From assembly GCA_016302935.1 (NCBI GenBank), contig JAEDMO010000012.1, forward strand, positions 1-22,434: a stretch of 22,434 bases of DNA, in the 5' to 3' direction. This document shows, piece by piece, positions 1 to 5,143 of the stretch; position 1 is the stretch's first letter; each line of letters starts with the position of its first letter. Both the position numbers and the translations under genes were made by a program. The notes beneath the pieces were generated by a model. That model was not told where the DNA came from. It worked only from the letters and a program-made list of their open reading frames with translations, and did no database searches. The DNA is from Bacilli bacterium. Lineage in GTDB: Bacteria; Bacillota_I; Bacilli_A; RF39; UBA660.

Positions 1-45
1 ACTGCAACTCCCTGATCGTTGGTTCAAATCCGACTAGGTCCTCCA
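1..45 (+). tRNA. tRNA-Cys (GCA anticodon), 3' part only
   Basis: The window begins inside this gene. The anticodon loop shows U33 at base 3, GCA at 4-6 and A37 at 7. A four-base variable region (14-17) follows, as is usual for tRNA-Cys. The T-arm is GTTGG (18-22), loop TTCAAAT (23-29), CCGAC (30-34), with one G-U pair. The acceptor 3' strand is TAGGTCC (35-41), the discriminator is T42, as expected for Cys, and CCA is encoded at 43-45. The 5' half lies outside the window, so acceptor pairing could not be checked. Confidence 0.9.
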
Positions 46-90
46 ATATGATAGGAAACTCGAACTTTTCGGGTTTAAGAAATAAATGCT
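44..90 (+). repeat. CTCGAACTTTT element, copy A
   Basis: It starts at the encoded CCA of tRNA-Cys. It shares CAATATGATAG, AAACTCGAACTTTT and AATAAATGCTA, in that order and nearly the same spacing, with the copy at 3647-3689. It is more distantly like 1972-2019. Within this copy AAACTCGA (56-63) and TCGGGTTT (69-76) form an 8-bp hairpin with one G-U pair. It is transcribed with the tRNA and ends at a terminator. Its role is unknown: attachment site or RNA motif are both possible. Confidence 0.6.
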
Positions 91-115
91 AACTAGAAAT
101 AGTTAGTTTTTTTTT
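89..115 (+). terminator. Rho-independent terminator after tRNA-Cys
   Basis: CTAACTA (89-95), loop GAAA, TAGTTAG (100-106), then nine T. This is a perfect 7-bp stem and ends the tRNA transcript. Confidence 0.85.
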
Positions 116-144
116 GTTGTTTAAGAAAGAAAAGTGACCAGAGT

Positions 145-300
145 ATGGCAATAGAAACTAAAGAACTTGTAATAAGTGAAGAATTAAAAAGAAAAGTAGA
201 AATGATTTGTAGGTTTGCTAATGTAAAATACTCTATTATAAATGGGTATGATAAGAAAATTAAATTTAAAAATTTTGAAGAATATGTAAAAAGTCATTAA
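145..300 (+). CDS. Small hypothetical protein, 51 residues
   Basis: An ATG frame of 51 codons ending TAA, starting MAIETKELVISEELK and ending FEEYVKSH. It is rich in Lys and Glu, has no signal or membrane segment, and its first half looks helical. The ribosome site is weak (AAGAAAGAAAAG about 10-20 bases upstream, no GGAGG). I see no promoter between the tRNA terminator at 115 and the ATG, so expression is doubtful. I recognise no family. It could be a fragment of a longer gene broken in this accessory region. Confidence 0.35.
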   Translation: MAIETKELVISEELKRKVEMICRFANVKYSIINGYDKKIKFKNFEEYVKSH

Positions 301-740
301 TAGCTTTAATAAATCTATATATGTTGAACTTTTAAAATTATTTTGTATTTTCTAATCCCCTATTTTTTCTCCTAAAAGTGCCAAACATATGAAAGGAAGT
401 GTTAAAGAATATGAACGAAAAAAGAAAAAATAAAACATCCATATTTACACCATAAAAAAATAGAACATCCATATCATGGCTTTTAAAAAAGATAGAATAA
501 ATCCTTATAAAATAAGAAAAAATTTAACATATATGGAGTAATTACTCCATATTTTTTAATGTATTTTGCAAGTGCAAAATAAGAAATGATAATATCATAA
601 AACCATATAATATAAGTGTTTATATATGGTGGTGCTATCATTTTCTTTATCCTGCTTATAATTATTGGTGTTTTTCTTTAAATAATTTGTAATTTAGTAA
701 TTTTTTATATATAATATTTTTTAAGAAAGGAGACTTGCTT
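301..740. other. 440-base gap without a convincing gene
   Basis: AT-rich DNA holding a direct repeat AACATCCATAT at 434-444 and 464-474 (spaced 30 bases), a terminator-like palindrome at 531-557, and a 7-bp inverted repeat ATTTTGC/GCAAAAT at 563-580. A 21-codon GTG frame at 616-681 would encode a hydrophobic peptide but lacks a ribosome site. I saw no supported gene on either strand. Confidence 0.6.
531..557 (+). terminator. Palindrome followed by T run, probable terminator
   Basis: A perfect 22-base palindrome (531-552, half-site ATATGGAGTAA) followed by five T. It is a good terminator by form, but no clear gene precedes it closely. It may belong to a lost gene, or be a protein-binding site. 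Confidence 0.55.
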
Positions 741-1100
741 ATGGAAGAAACTTTTAGTGTTGAAAACCCAATAAGAGAAAATATAGATTATGCTTTTAAA
801 AATTTGATTTTTTATGTTACAGCTTCAACTCAACTAGATATATATATAGAACAAAAAGAGAATTTTAAAAAAGTATTAGATGAGATTAATACTATTTTGG
901 CAATATATGTGAATAAAGAAAGCTTAGTATCTATAAATGAAGAAAAATTACAAAATATAAAATTTGATTTAATTGATTTAGATACTGAAACAAAATCTTT
1001 GAAATCTTATTTTGCAGAATGGTCTTTGTTGTGGTTAGATGCAATTATTTCTTTGAGAATGTCAGAAATTAGATTGGGAGGTGTTAATAATGGCAGATAG
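741..1100 (+). CDS. Hypothetical protein, 119 residues
   Basis: Starts at ATG 741 because AAAGGAG (726-732) sits eight bases upstream. A TTG at 735 is in frame but badly placed. The protein (MEETFSVENPIRENIDYAF...) is acidic and probably all helical, with no signal peptide or membrane segment. It carries two aromatic-rich stretches (FKNLIFYV near 19-26 and EWSLLWLDAII near 92-102), which suggests a small helical-bundle or partner-binding protein. I do not recognise the family. Its last 11 bases overlap the start of the CFI-box gene, whose ribosome site lies inside this gene, so the two are probably translated together and may work together. No promoter was pinned down. Confidence 0.7.
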   Translation: MEETFSVENPIRENIDYAFKNLIFYVTASTQLDIYIEQKENFKKVLDEINTILAIYVNKESLVSINEEKLQNIKFDLIDLDTETKSLKSYFAEWSLLWLDAIISLRMSEIRLGGVNNGR

Positions 1101-1665
1101 AGATAAGTATGGAAATTATGTAAATGATAAAGGGGTTACTATAAAAATTAATACAGATAAAAATGGTAATGATCATATTAGTTTTTATGGTGGTGAAGTA
1201 GATAAACCACATGATGCAGTACATGTCAATATAAATTATGATAAAGAGTCTTGGACTTCTACAACCCATGGACCTGATAAAAGTGATACAAGGCCAGGGT
1301 CTGGTGGTTGTTATTTGACTTCAGCTTGCATGAAATATTTTCAAGAAAAGTTTGATGATAATTGTTATGAATTAACAGTACTAAGATGGTTTAGAGATAA
1401 TTTTGTATCAAAAGAAGATATAGAACATTATTATGAAGTAGCACCTATTATTGTCGAAAACATTAATAATGAAGAAAAAGCTAATATTATTTATGATTAT
1501 ATTTATGATAACATAGTTGATTATTGTGTTGAACAAATTGAGCAAGGAAACTATGATAAAGCATACAGTAGATACAGAAATAGTGTTTTAACTTTAGAAG
1601 AACAATTTGCTAAACCATTATTGCAACAAAGATTTGTAAAAACTTTAAAAAGAACTATTGTATAA
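1090..1665 (+). CDS. CFI-box-type C-terminal domain protein, 191 residues
   Basis: Starts at ATG 1090, with GGGAGGTG (1076-1083) at good distance. The GTG at 1081 is inside that ribosome site. Residues 1-70 are polar and Asp/His-rich, in the style of secreted or mobile-element proteins (KYGNYVNDKGVTIKI, then HDAVHVNINYD). From about 73 a domain resembles the CFI-box (CFIATA...LRRFRD...YY..sP) family: GGCYLTSAC (72-80), LRWFRDNF (98-105), YYEVAPII (114-121). Cysteines 74, 80 and 92 could bind metal. The molecular role of this domain is not established. It is coupled to the preceding helical gene by an 11-base overlap and closed by a terminator at 1694. Family call is from motif memory only; moderate certainty. 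Confidence 0.65.
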   Translation: MADRDKYGNYVNDKGVTIKINTDKNGNDHISFYGGEVDKPHDAVHVNINYDKESWTSTTHGPDKSDTRPGSGGCYLTSACMKYFQEKFDDNCYELTVLRWFRDNFVSKEDIEHYYEVAPIIVENINNEEKANIIYDYIYDNIVDYCVEQIEQGNYDKAYSRYRNSVLTLEEQFAKPLLQQRFVKTLKRTIV

Positions 1666-1695
1666 AAATCAAGGAATTTATGAGATACTAATGAA

Positions 1696-1737
1696 AAGTT
1701 TACAACTTTGCTATATGCACGATTGTAGACTTTTTTG
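1696..1737 (+). terminator. Terminator of the 741-1665 gene pair
   Basis: AAGTTTACAA (1696-1705) pairs with TTGTAGACTT (1723-1732): 10 bp with one G-U. A T run continues to 1736. The 17-base loop contains a small GC(A)TATGC-like palindrome. Confidence 0.8.
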
Positions 1738-1891
1738 ATTGATTAGTATATTAATGAGAAAACAAAGAGGACAATAATTGAATCATCGAAATTATTTTAA
1801 TAAAACACTAATGAAGGTATAGCAATGTCATAATGTCAAATGACAAATAAATATTATTAATTCAAATTTTTAACATAATTTCAATTTTTTA

Positions 1892-1900
1892 TGCTATACT
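1892..1900 (+). promoter_or_regulatory. Extended -10 promoter TGCTATACT
   Basis: TATACT at 1895-1900 preceded by TGC. A weak TTAACA (1870-1875) is 19 bases upstream. Start of RNA is expected near 1907. Confidence 0.6.
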
Positions 1901-1906
1901 TATATC

Positions 1907-2055
1907 AGTTAGTGATTTATTACTACCTATAAATTTATACCTAGTGGTTGTTATACTTCCACCTAAAGGGCACCATTAGGAAATACGCTCGAACTTTTAT
2001 AGTTTAGGACTTAAATATAGAAGTATCAATTTTGTGAGTAAGTTGGTACTTTTTT
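1907..2055 (+). ncRNA. Structured leader or small RNA with competing stems and terminator
   Basis: About 150 bases from a promoter to a terminator without a reading frame. Stem 1: CCTAGTGGT (1940-1948) with ACCATTAGG (1972-1980), 9 bp. Stem 2: ACTTTTATA (1993-2001) with TATAGAAGT (2016-2024), 9 bp. Terminator stem: AAGTATCAA (2021-2029) with TTGGTACTT (2043-2051), 9 bp, then a T run. Stem 2 and the terminator share 2021-2024, so only one can form at a time. That is the architecture of a riboswitch or attenuator. It contains copy C of the CTCGAACTTTT element. I could not match it to a riboswitch class, T-box, 6S or SRP RNA by eye. The function is unknown. Confidence 0.55.
1972..2019 (+). repeat. 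CTCGAACTTTT element, copy C (diverged)
   Basis: TTAGGAAATACGCTCGAACTTTT followed at similar spacing by GTTTAGGA and TAAAT. It aligns with copy A (ATAGGAAA-CTCGAACTTTT-GTTTAAGA-TAAATG) with one 3-base gap. The core is at 1988-1998. Confidence 0.5.
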
Positions 2056-2067
2056 AGTGTTTAAGTT

Positions 2068-2307
2068 TTGAAAGGGATTAGTATTACTACAAAAGAATTA
2101 GAATTTGAAAATGATTTAAAAAATCATTCAAAAGAAGTTAAAAACTTACAACTAAGAATCAAAAATCGTGATAACAGAATTGATGAATTAGAAAATAATT
2201 TAGACTTTGCAAATGACACTACTGATGAGTATGGAACTTCTATGAAAAAGCTTGTATTATCTTTACCAAAAAGATTTAATAATAGAATAAACTATATAAA
2301 AAAATAA
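2068..2307 (+). pseudogene. Coiled-coil fragment, possible C-terminus of a mobilisation protein
   Basis: An open frame of 79 codons that can only begin at TTG 2068. AAAGGG lies just inside the frame rather than before it, and the next in-frame ATG is far downstream, so the frame probably lacks its proper 5' end. Residues about 8-50 form a charged coiled coil (KELEFENDL, LQLRIKNRDNRIDELENNL), ending LPKRFNNRINYIKK. Coiled-coil tails of this sort close MobV/Pre-type plasmid relaxases and some phage proteins. I infer a remnant of such a gene, with low certainty. It begins 13 bases after the terminator of the leader-like RNA, so it might instead be a real gene with an unusual start controlled by that leader. 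Confidence 0.35.
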
Positions 2308-2316
2308 GGGAAAATG

Positions 2317-2325
2317 TGTTATACT
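2317..2325 (+). promoter_or_regulatory. Extended -10 promoter TGTTATACT
   Basis: TATACT at 2320-2325 with TG at 2317-2318. No good -35. RNA would start near 2332, placing the GAGGTGAT ribosome site almost at the 5' end. Confidence 0.5.
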
Positions 2326-2346
2326 TATTTTAGTGAGGTGATAGAT

Positions 2347-2682
2347 ATGAATATACCAATCGAAGAATTAACAAAATTTCAAGGCAATTATGAGTGGTAC
2401 AAAAAATATGGTGATGGATATAGAATAGTGTACTTTTATCCTGATAATACTTATAAAGTGGGAACATTTTGTAAGAATTTGGAGGGATTTATGATGGATT
2501 TTGTAGAAGTAGAACCAATAGAAGATGAAAGCGATATTCCAACATTTATTTCTATTGATGATTTGTTAAACAGATATCTATTAGATGTTAAAGATGCTAG
2601 TGCAGTAGCAATTTATAAAACCGATGGTTCTTGCATTAGTAAAAAAGATAGAATTAATAAAGATTTCAAAAAAAGAGTATAA
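2347..2682 (+). CDS. Hypothetical protein, 111 residues
   Basis: Starts at ATG 2347, preceded by GAGGTGAT. The ORF can be extended upstream, but that part overlaps the promoter. The protein (MNIPIEELTKFQGNYEWYKKYG...) is soluble and mixed alpha/beta, with an aromatic first third (YRIVYFYPDNTYKVG) and a lysine-rich tail. I recognise no family. An internal GGAGGG before ATGATG near 2490 could allow a shorter product of about 62 residues. The gene has its own extended -10 promoter and its own terminator, which overlaps its last codons, so it is a single-gene unit inside the accessory region. Confidence 0.65.
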   Translation: MNIPIEELTKFQGNYEWYKKYGDGYRIVYFYPDNTYKVGTFCKNLEGFMMDFVEVEPIEDESDIPTFISIDDLLNRYLLDVKDASAVAIYKTDGSCISKKDRINKDFKKRV

Positions 2683-2715
2683 GTTTAAATAAAATTAACT
2701 TAAACTCTTTTTTTA
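2671..2715 (+). terminator. Terminator overlapping the end of the 2347-2682 gene
   Basis: AAAAGAGT-A-TAAGTT (2671-2685) pairs with AACTTA-A-ACTCTTTT (2697-2711): 14 bp with one A-A mismatch, then more T. The stop codon is inside the stem. Confidence 0.75.
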
Positions 2716-2747
2716 AATAATACTATATGAAATATTTTTACAAATTT

Positions 2748-2770
2748 AGGAAATAATATTTCCTTTAATT
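2748..2770 (+). terminator. Second hairpin, weak terminator
   Basis: AGGAAAT (2748-2754) pairs with ATTTCCT (2758-2764), followed by TTAATTT. Possibly a backup terminator. Confidence 0.4.
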
Positions 2771-2784
2771 TAACTAATTGGTAA

Positions 2785-2904
2785 AATATCAATAGAAATT
2801 GATATTAAATTATTAATTTCTCAAGAAGTGAGAAAAAGTTTGAAATAACTTAACCAATCGCTCCAATAGCTATTACAAGTTGAACTGTTTAGGTTCAGCT
2901 TTTT
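2785..2904 (+). ncRNA. Array of four hairpins ending in a terminator; candidate small RNA
   Basis: Within a 322-base gap without a gene. HP1: AATATCAAT / ATTGATATT (2785-2793 / 2798-2806), 9 bp perfect, loop AGAA. HP2: TTTCTCA / TGAGAAA (2817-2823 / 2829-2835), 7 bp. HP3: AAGTT / AACTT (2836-2840 / 2847-2851). A 25-base linker follows. HP4: AAGTTGAAC / GTTCAGCTT (2877-2885 / 2893-2901), then TTT, a good terminator. There is no frame with a ribosome site and no convincing promoter (TAAAAT at 2782 with a poor -35). It may be an independent RNA or the tail of read-through from 2347-2682. Confidence 0.4.
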
Positions 2905-2938
2905 AAATGCATGATTTTTTAAAAGATACATATAATAA

Positions 2939-2980
2939 TATTGAAATGATATTGACAATATATTGAAATTTTGGTATATT
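2939..2980 (+). promoter_or_regulatory. Toxin-antitoxin promoter with overlapping operator
   Basis: TTGACA (2952-2957), 17-base spacer, TATATT (2975-2980): a strong promoter. The -35 lies inside ATATTG-A-CAATAT (2950-2962), a perfect inverted repeat, flanked by two direct ATTGAAAT copies (2939-2946 and 2962-2969). This is the expected layout for a ribbon-helix-helix antitoxin repressing its own operon. Confidence 0.75.
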
Positions 2981-3004
2981 TATATCGATTAGGAGATGGT
3001 TTAA

Positions 3005-3298
3005 ATGGCGAATATGTCTAATGCTATAAATATGAGTTTTAGAGTAGATAAAAATTTGAAAGCTCAAGCGGATGAATTATTTAAAAATTTAGGAATGAAT
3101 ACTAGTGTTGCATTAAATATGTTTTTAACGCAAAGTGTTAGGGAACAAGCGCTACCTTTTACACCTAATATGATTTCTCCAGAACCAAGTAATGAATTAA
3201 AAGAAGCGTTACAAGAATTAGATGATATAGAAAAAGGAAAAATAAAAGTTAAAGGGTATCATAATATAAATACTTTTATTGATGATATGCTTAAATAA
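3005..3298 (+). CDS. RelB/DinJ-family antitoxin
   Basis: A 97-residue antitoxin for the toxin that follows. Residues about 7-50 (AINMSFRVDKNLKAQADELFKNLGMNTSVALNMFL) match the RelB/DinJ ribbon-helix-helix pattern: a short beta strand (MSFRVD), then two helices around LGMN. The C-terminal half is acidic and loosely folded (ELKEALQELDDIEKG), as in the toxin-wrapping part of DinJ. ATG 3005 is preceded by GGAG. It binds DNA as a dimer and is expected to repress its own promoter; an operator-like repeat over the -35 supports this. Its stop codon overlaps the toxin start by one base (TAATG), giving coupled synthesis. It lies in the presumed island, where it would stabilise the DNA. Confidence 0.85.
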   Translation: MANMSNAINMSFRVDKNLKAQADELFKNLGMNTSVALNMFLTQSVREQALPFTPNMISPEPSNELKEALQELDDIEKGKIKVKGYHNINTFIDDMLK

Positions 3299-3603
3299 TG
3301 ATGGGATTAGAAAATACAAAATATGAGGTAAAAGGTACTAGTAAATTCAAAAAACAATTAAAAAAGATTGTTAAACATGGTAAAGATATTAATAAATTAA
3401 TAGAAGTATTAAATGTATTATCCAATGGTGAAGAACTTGAAGAAAAATATAAAAATCACAATTTGGTTAATAACAAATATTATAAAGATTGTATGGAATG
3501 TCATATCGAACCAGATTGGCTATTAGTTTATAAATATAATAACGATGAATTAATATTATTTCTTATTGGAACTGGGTCACATAGTGATCTATTTAATAAA
3601 TAA
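3298..3603 (+). CDS. yafQ: YafQ/RelE-family mRNA-cleaving toxin
   Basis: A ribosome-dependent mRNA endonuclease of the YafQ branch of RelE, 101 residues. From knowledge of E. coli YafQ (H50, H63, D67, W68, H87, F91), the matching residues here are H54, H69, D73, W74, H95 and F99, in CHIEPDWLLVYK (68-79) and GTGSHSDLF (91-99). The toxin therefore appears intact and active. Two ATG codons at 3298 and 3301 are possible starts. The first overlaps the antitoxin stop. The gene order antitoxin-toxin and the one-base overlap are standard. It would be neutralised by the RelB/DinJ-like protein upstream. The symbol is by family; the exact mRNA cleavage preference is not predictable here. Confidence 0.85.
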   Translation: MMGLENTKYEVKGTSKFKKQLKKIVKHGKDINKLIEVLNVLSNGEELEEKYKNHNLVNNKYYKDCMECHIEPDWLLVYKYNNDELILFLIGTGSHSDLFNK

Positions 3604-3646
3604 TTAATAAGGGGAAAAAGTTATTCAATTTCTTCTTTATATATTT

Positions 3647-3689
3647 CAATATGATAGAAAACTCGAACTTTTTAGAGTAATAAATGCTA
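3647..3689 (+). repeat. CTCGAACTTTT element, copy B
   Basis: CAATATGATAG, AAACTCGAACTTTT and TAATAAATGCTA match copy A downstream of tRNA-Cys almost base for base. In this copy AACTTTTTA (3666-3674) pairs perfectly with TAAAAAGTT (3694-3702), 9 bp, and a small AAAGT/ACTTT hairpin before TTTT overlaps the second arm. It lies just after the toxin gene. Confidence 0.6.
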
Positions 3690-3739
3690 GCGATAAAAAG
3701 TTAAAAGTACTTTGTTTTAGAGTTCGTTTAAGGTTTTTG

Positions 3740-3774
3740 AAAAGGAAGAGAAAAACTCTTCCTTTTGTTTTTTT
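3740..3774 (+). terminator. Strong terminator, plus direction
   Basis: AAAAGGAAGAG (3740-3750), loop AAAAA, CTCTTCCTTTT (3756-3766), then G and seven T. An 11-bp perfect stem. It ends plus-strand transcripts from the toxin-antitoxin operon. In the minus direction it also follows the His/Asn-rich gene, but the T run is weak there. Confidence 0.85.
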
Positions 3775-3780
3775 AATTTA

Positions 3781-3990
3781 TTATTTATTATTAATGTTAT
3801 GATTAAATGGGCTTCTAATTTTATCGTTTCCAAAATGCATAGATTCGTGTATCTTATTATGATTATGTATATCTTTATGAAAATTAGTACTATGCTTTGA
3901 TTCATGAATACTGTTATGACTAATTGTGGAATTATTGGAATTATGTCCAAATGATGAATTATTTCTGTTATTATTAATTGAATTATGCAT
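3781..3990 (-). CDS. His/Asn/Ser-rich low-complexity protein, 69 residues
   Basis: The frame encodes MHNSINNNRNNSSFGHNSNN..., built almost wholly of His, Asn, Ser, Lys and Ile, with loose repeats of HNS and HES/HEST-like units. There is no membrane segment or signal. Many His suggest metal binding, but this is inference; composition alone does not give a function. Support for a real gene: an extended -10 promoter (TTTACC, 17 bases, TATAAT) and a perfect AGGAGG (4014-4009). Oddity: AGGAGG lies 18 bases before the ATG, too far, with nine T between (3999-3991). An ATA codon six bases after the ribosome site is in frame and would add IFFF. Slippage in the T run could tune or switch translation. 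I recognise no family. Confidence 0.5.
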   Translation of the reverse strand: MHNSINNNRNNSSFGHNSNNSTISHNSIHESKHSTNFHKDIHNHNKIHESMHFGNDKIRSPFNHNINNK

Positions 3991-4025
3991 AAAAAAAAAT
4001 ATTTTATACCTCCTATTATGATAGT

Positions 4026-4058
4026 ATATCTTAAAAAATTAATATTATTTTAAGATAT
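4026..4058 (-). promoter_or_regulatory. Leader hairpin upstream of the His/Asn-rich gene
   Basis: ATATCTTAAAA (4026-4036) and TTTTAAGATAT (4048-4058) form a perfect 11-bp, mostly A-U stem. It lies in the minus-strand leader between the predicted RNA start (about 4067) and the AGGAGG. It could be a stability element, thermosensor or operator. Confidence 0.5.
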
Positions 4059-4073
4059 CTTTTATACATTTTG

Positions 4074-4102
4074 ATTATAGCATAGAATAATTTTTTGGTA
4101 AA
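4074..4102 (-). promoter_or_regulatory. Minus-strand promoter of the His/Asn-rich gene
   Basis: Read on the minus strand: TTTACC (4102-4097), 17-base spacer, TATAAT (4079-4074), with TGC just before it (extended -10). Confidence 0.7.
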
Positions 4103-4170
4103 TAGTTCAATTGTGGATGTATGTATATTGTGTTTCATAGTGAAATACTTTTTAGCTTTACATTAGAATA

Positions 4171-4199
4171 TTTACATAAGCCGATATTAGTGTTATAAT
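4171..4199 (+). promoter_or_regulatory. Promoter of the 307-residue gene
   Basis: TTTACA (4171-4176), 17-base spacer, TGTTATAAT with TATAAT at 4194-4199. Near-consensus, with extended -10. Confidence 0.8.
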
Positions 4200-4219
4200 A
4201 GCATCTACTAGGAGAAGTT

Positions 4220-5143
4220 ATGGAAAAGAAATATATTATGATTGGTGCATCTTCTATTAATAGGGATGCTTTTAGAAGGGTTCTAAGACCACTTGATAAT
4301 TATTCATTTAAACCAACCGGTGGTTTTTGGGCTTGTGAAAAGGGTGATGACTTGATTAATATAAGTCCTTGGTTGGATTATTTAATTGAGGAAAGAGAAA
4401 TTGCTTTAATGAAGAATATAAAAGCAGCATCTATTTTTACTTTGAAAGATAGTGCTAAAATACTTACGATTGATAGTTATGATGATGTTGTTTCATTATC
4501 AAAGATTTATCCTTCATATCATCATTTGCTTGGTTATTATAATTTAGAAGGAGATAAAAAAATCAGTTTTGATTATGAAGAATTAGCAGATTATTACGAT
4601 GGGGTATATATAGATTATAATAAATTGGTTTCTTCGAATAAGACAATTATTTTTAATCGTTTTAGTGTGAATAGTTTATTGCTTTTTAATTTGGATTGTA
4701 TTGCTTATTATACTCCTGCTTTAATTAATATAGATTTAGAATCTTATTATGTACTTCCTTATATTGAAAAAGTTGGCTATGCATCTTCTATTTCAGAACA
4801 TACTCCAGATTATGTTTTGTTATATTCAAAAATTGGAGAGTTATTTGATGAATTGATAGAAGAAGTAAAAGCTGATAGAGCTACAAATTATGATGAATAT
4901 TTAGATATGGTTACTATGGTGGCAAGAAGAACTATTATTCAAATTTTAAGTAAACATCCGATTCTTATAAATAAAATTATTAAGGATTTGAATTTTCATA
5001 ATTTGGAATTTTCTAAGAGAAATATTGTGCGTAATATGACTTTAGACTATTTAAGTAATTATTTAAAAGAAAGTAGAGATATGATTAGGGGATTAGGAAA
5101 AACACCTCTTACTAAAATAAAAAGATATGTTATAGATGATTAG
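4220..5143 (+). CDS. Uncharacterised protein, possibly ADP-ribosyltransferase-like
   Basis: 307 residues, soluble, no signal or membrane segment. ATG 4220 is preceded by AGGAGAAG and a strong promoter. Visible motifs: KPTGGFWACE (31-40), SPWLDYL (49-55), then ILTIDSYDDVV and LADYYDGVYIDYNKL. I recall uncharacterised phage and bacterial proteins with the same order KP.GG.W, W..W or W..Y, IDSyeDl, YDai, some of them suspected of an ADP-ribosyltransferase-like fold. That link is from memory and weak. Residues about 200-307 are helical and unassigned. The gene ends four bases inside the convergent yigZ-family gene, with no terminator between them, so antisense transcription is likely. Function unknown. 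Confidence 0.7.
   Translation: MEKKYIMIGASSINRDAFRRVLRPLDNYSFKPTGGFWACEKGDDLINISPWLDYLIEEREIALMKNIKAASIFTLKDSAKILTIDSYDDVVSLSKIYPSYHHLLGYYNLEGDKKISFDYEELADYYDGVYIDYNKLVSSNKTIIFNRFSVNSLLLFNLDCIAYYTPALINIDLESYYVLPYIEKVGYASSISEHTPDYVLLYSKIGELFDELIEEVKADRATNYDEYLDMVTMVARRTIIQILSKHPILINKIIKDLNFHNLEFSKRNIVRNMTLDYLSNYLKESRDMIRGLGKTPLTKIKRYVIDD

Larger units (their letters stand above)
1738..2067 (+). other. Intergenic region containing a leader-like RNA
   Basis: No gene on either strand. It holds an operator-like cluster at 1825-1845 (ATGTCA, then TGTCA-AA-TGACA), an extended -10 promoter at 1892-1900, and the structured transcript described separately at 1907-2055. Confidence 0.6.

Noticed and set aside
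1084..1269. Minus-strand open frame of 61 codons
   Set aside because: Lies wholly opposite the CFI-box gene, has no ribosome site, and its hydrophobic composition is what antisense AT-rich DNA gives.
1907..2055. T-box, 6S or SRP RNA
   Set aside because: No T-box consensus, no long 6S-type open bubble and no SRP GGAA-loop core could be found; left as unclassified.
2785..2904. CRISPR array or tracrRNA-like element
   Set aside because: The hairpins differ in sequence, there are no regular spacers, and no cas gene is in the window.
3717..3950. Second minus-strand frame overlapping the His/Asn-rich gene
   Set aside because: It runs through the strong terminator at 3740-3774 and has no ribosome site; the AGGAGG and promoter serve the other frame.
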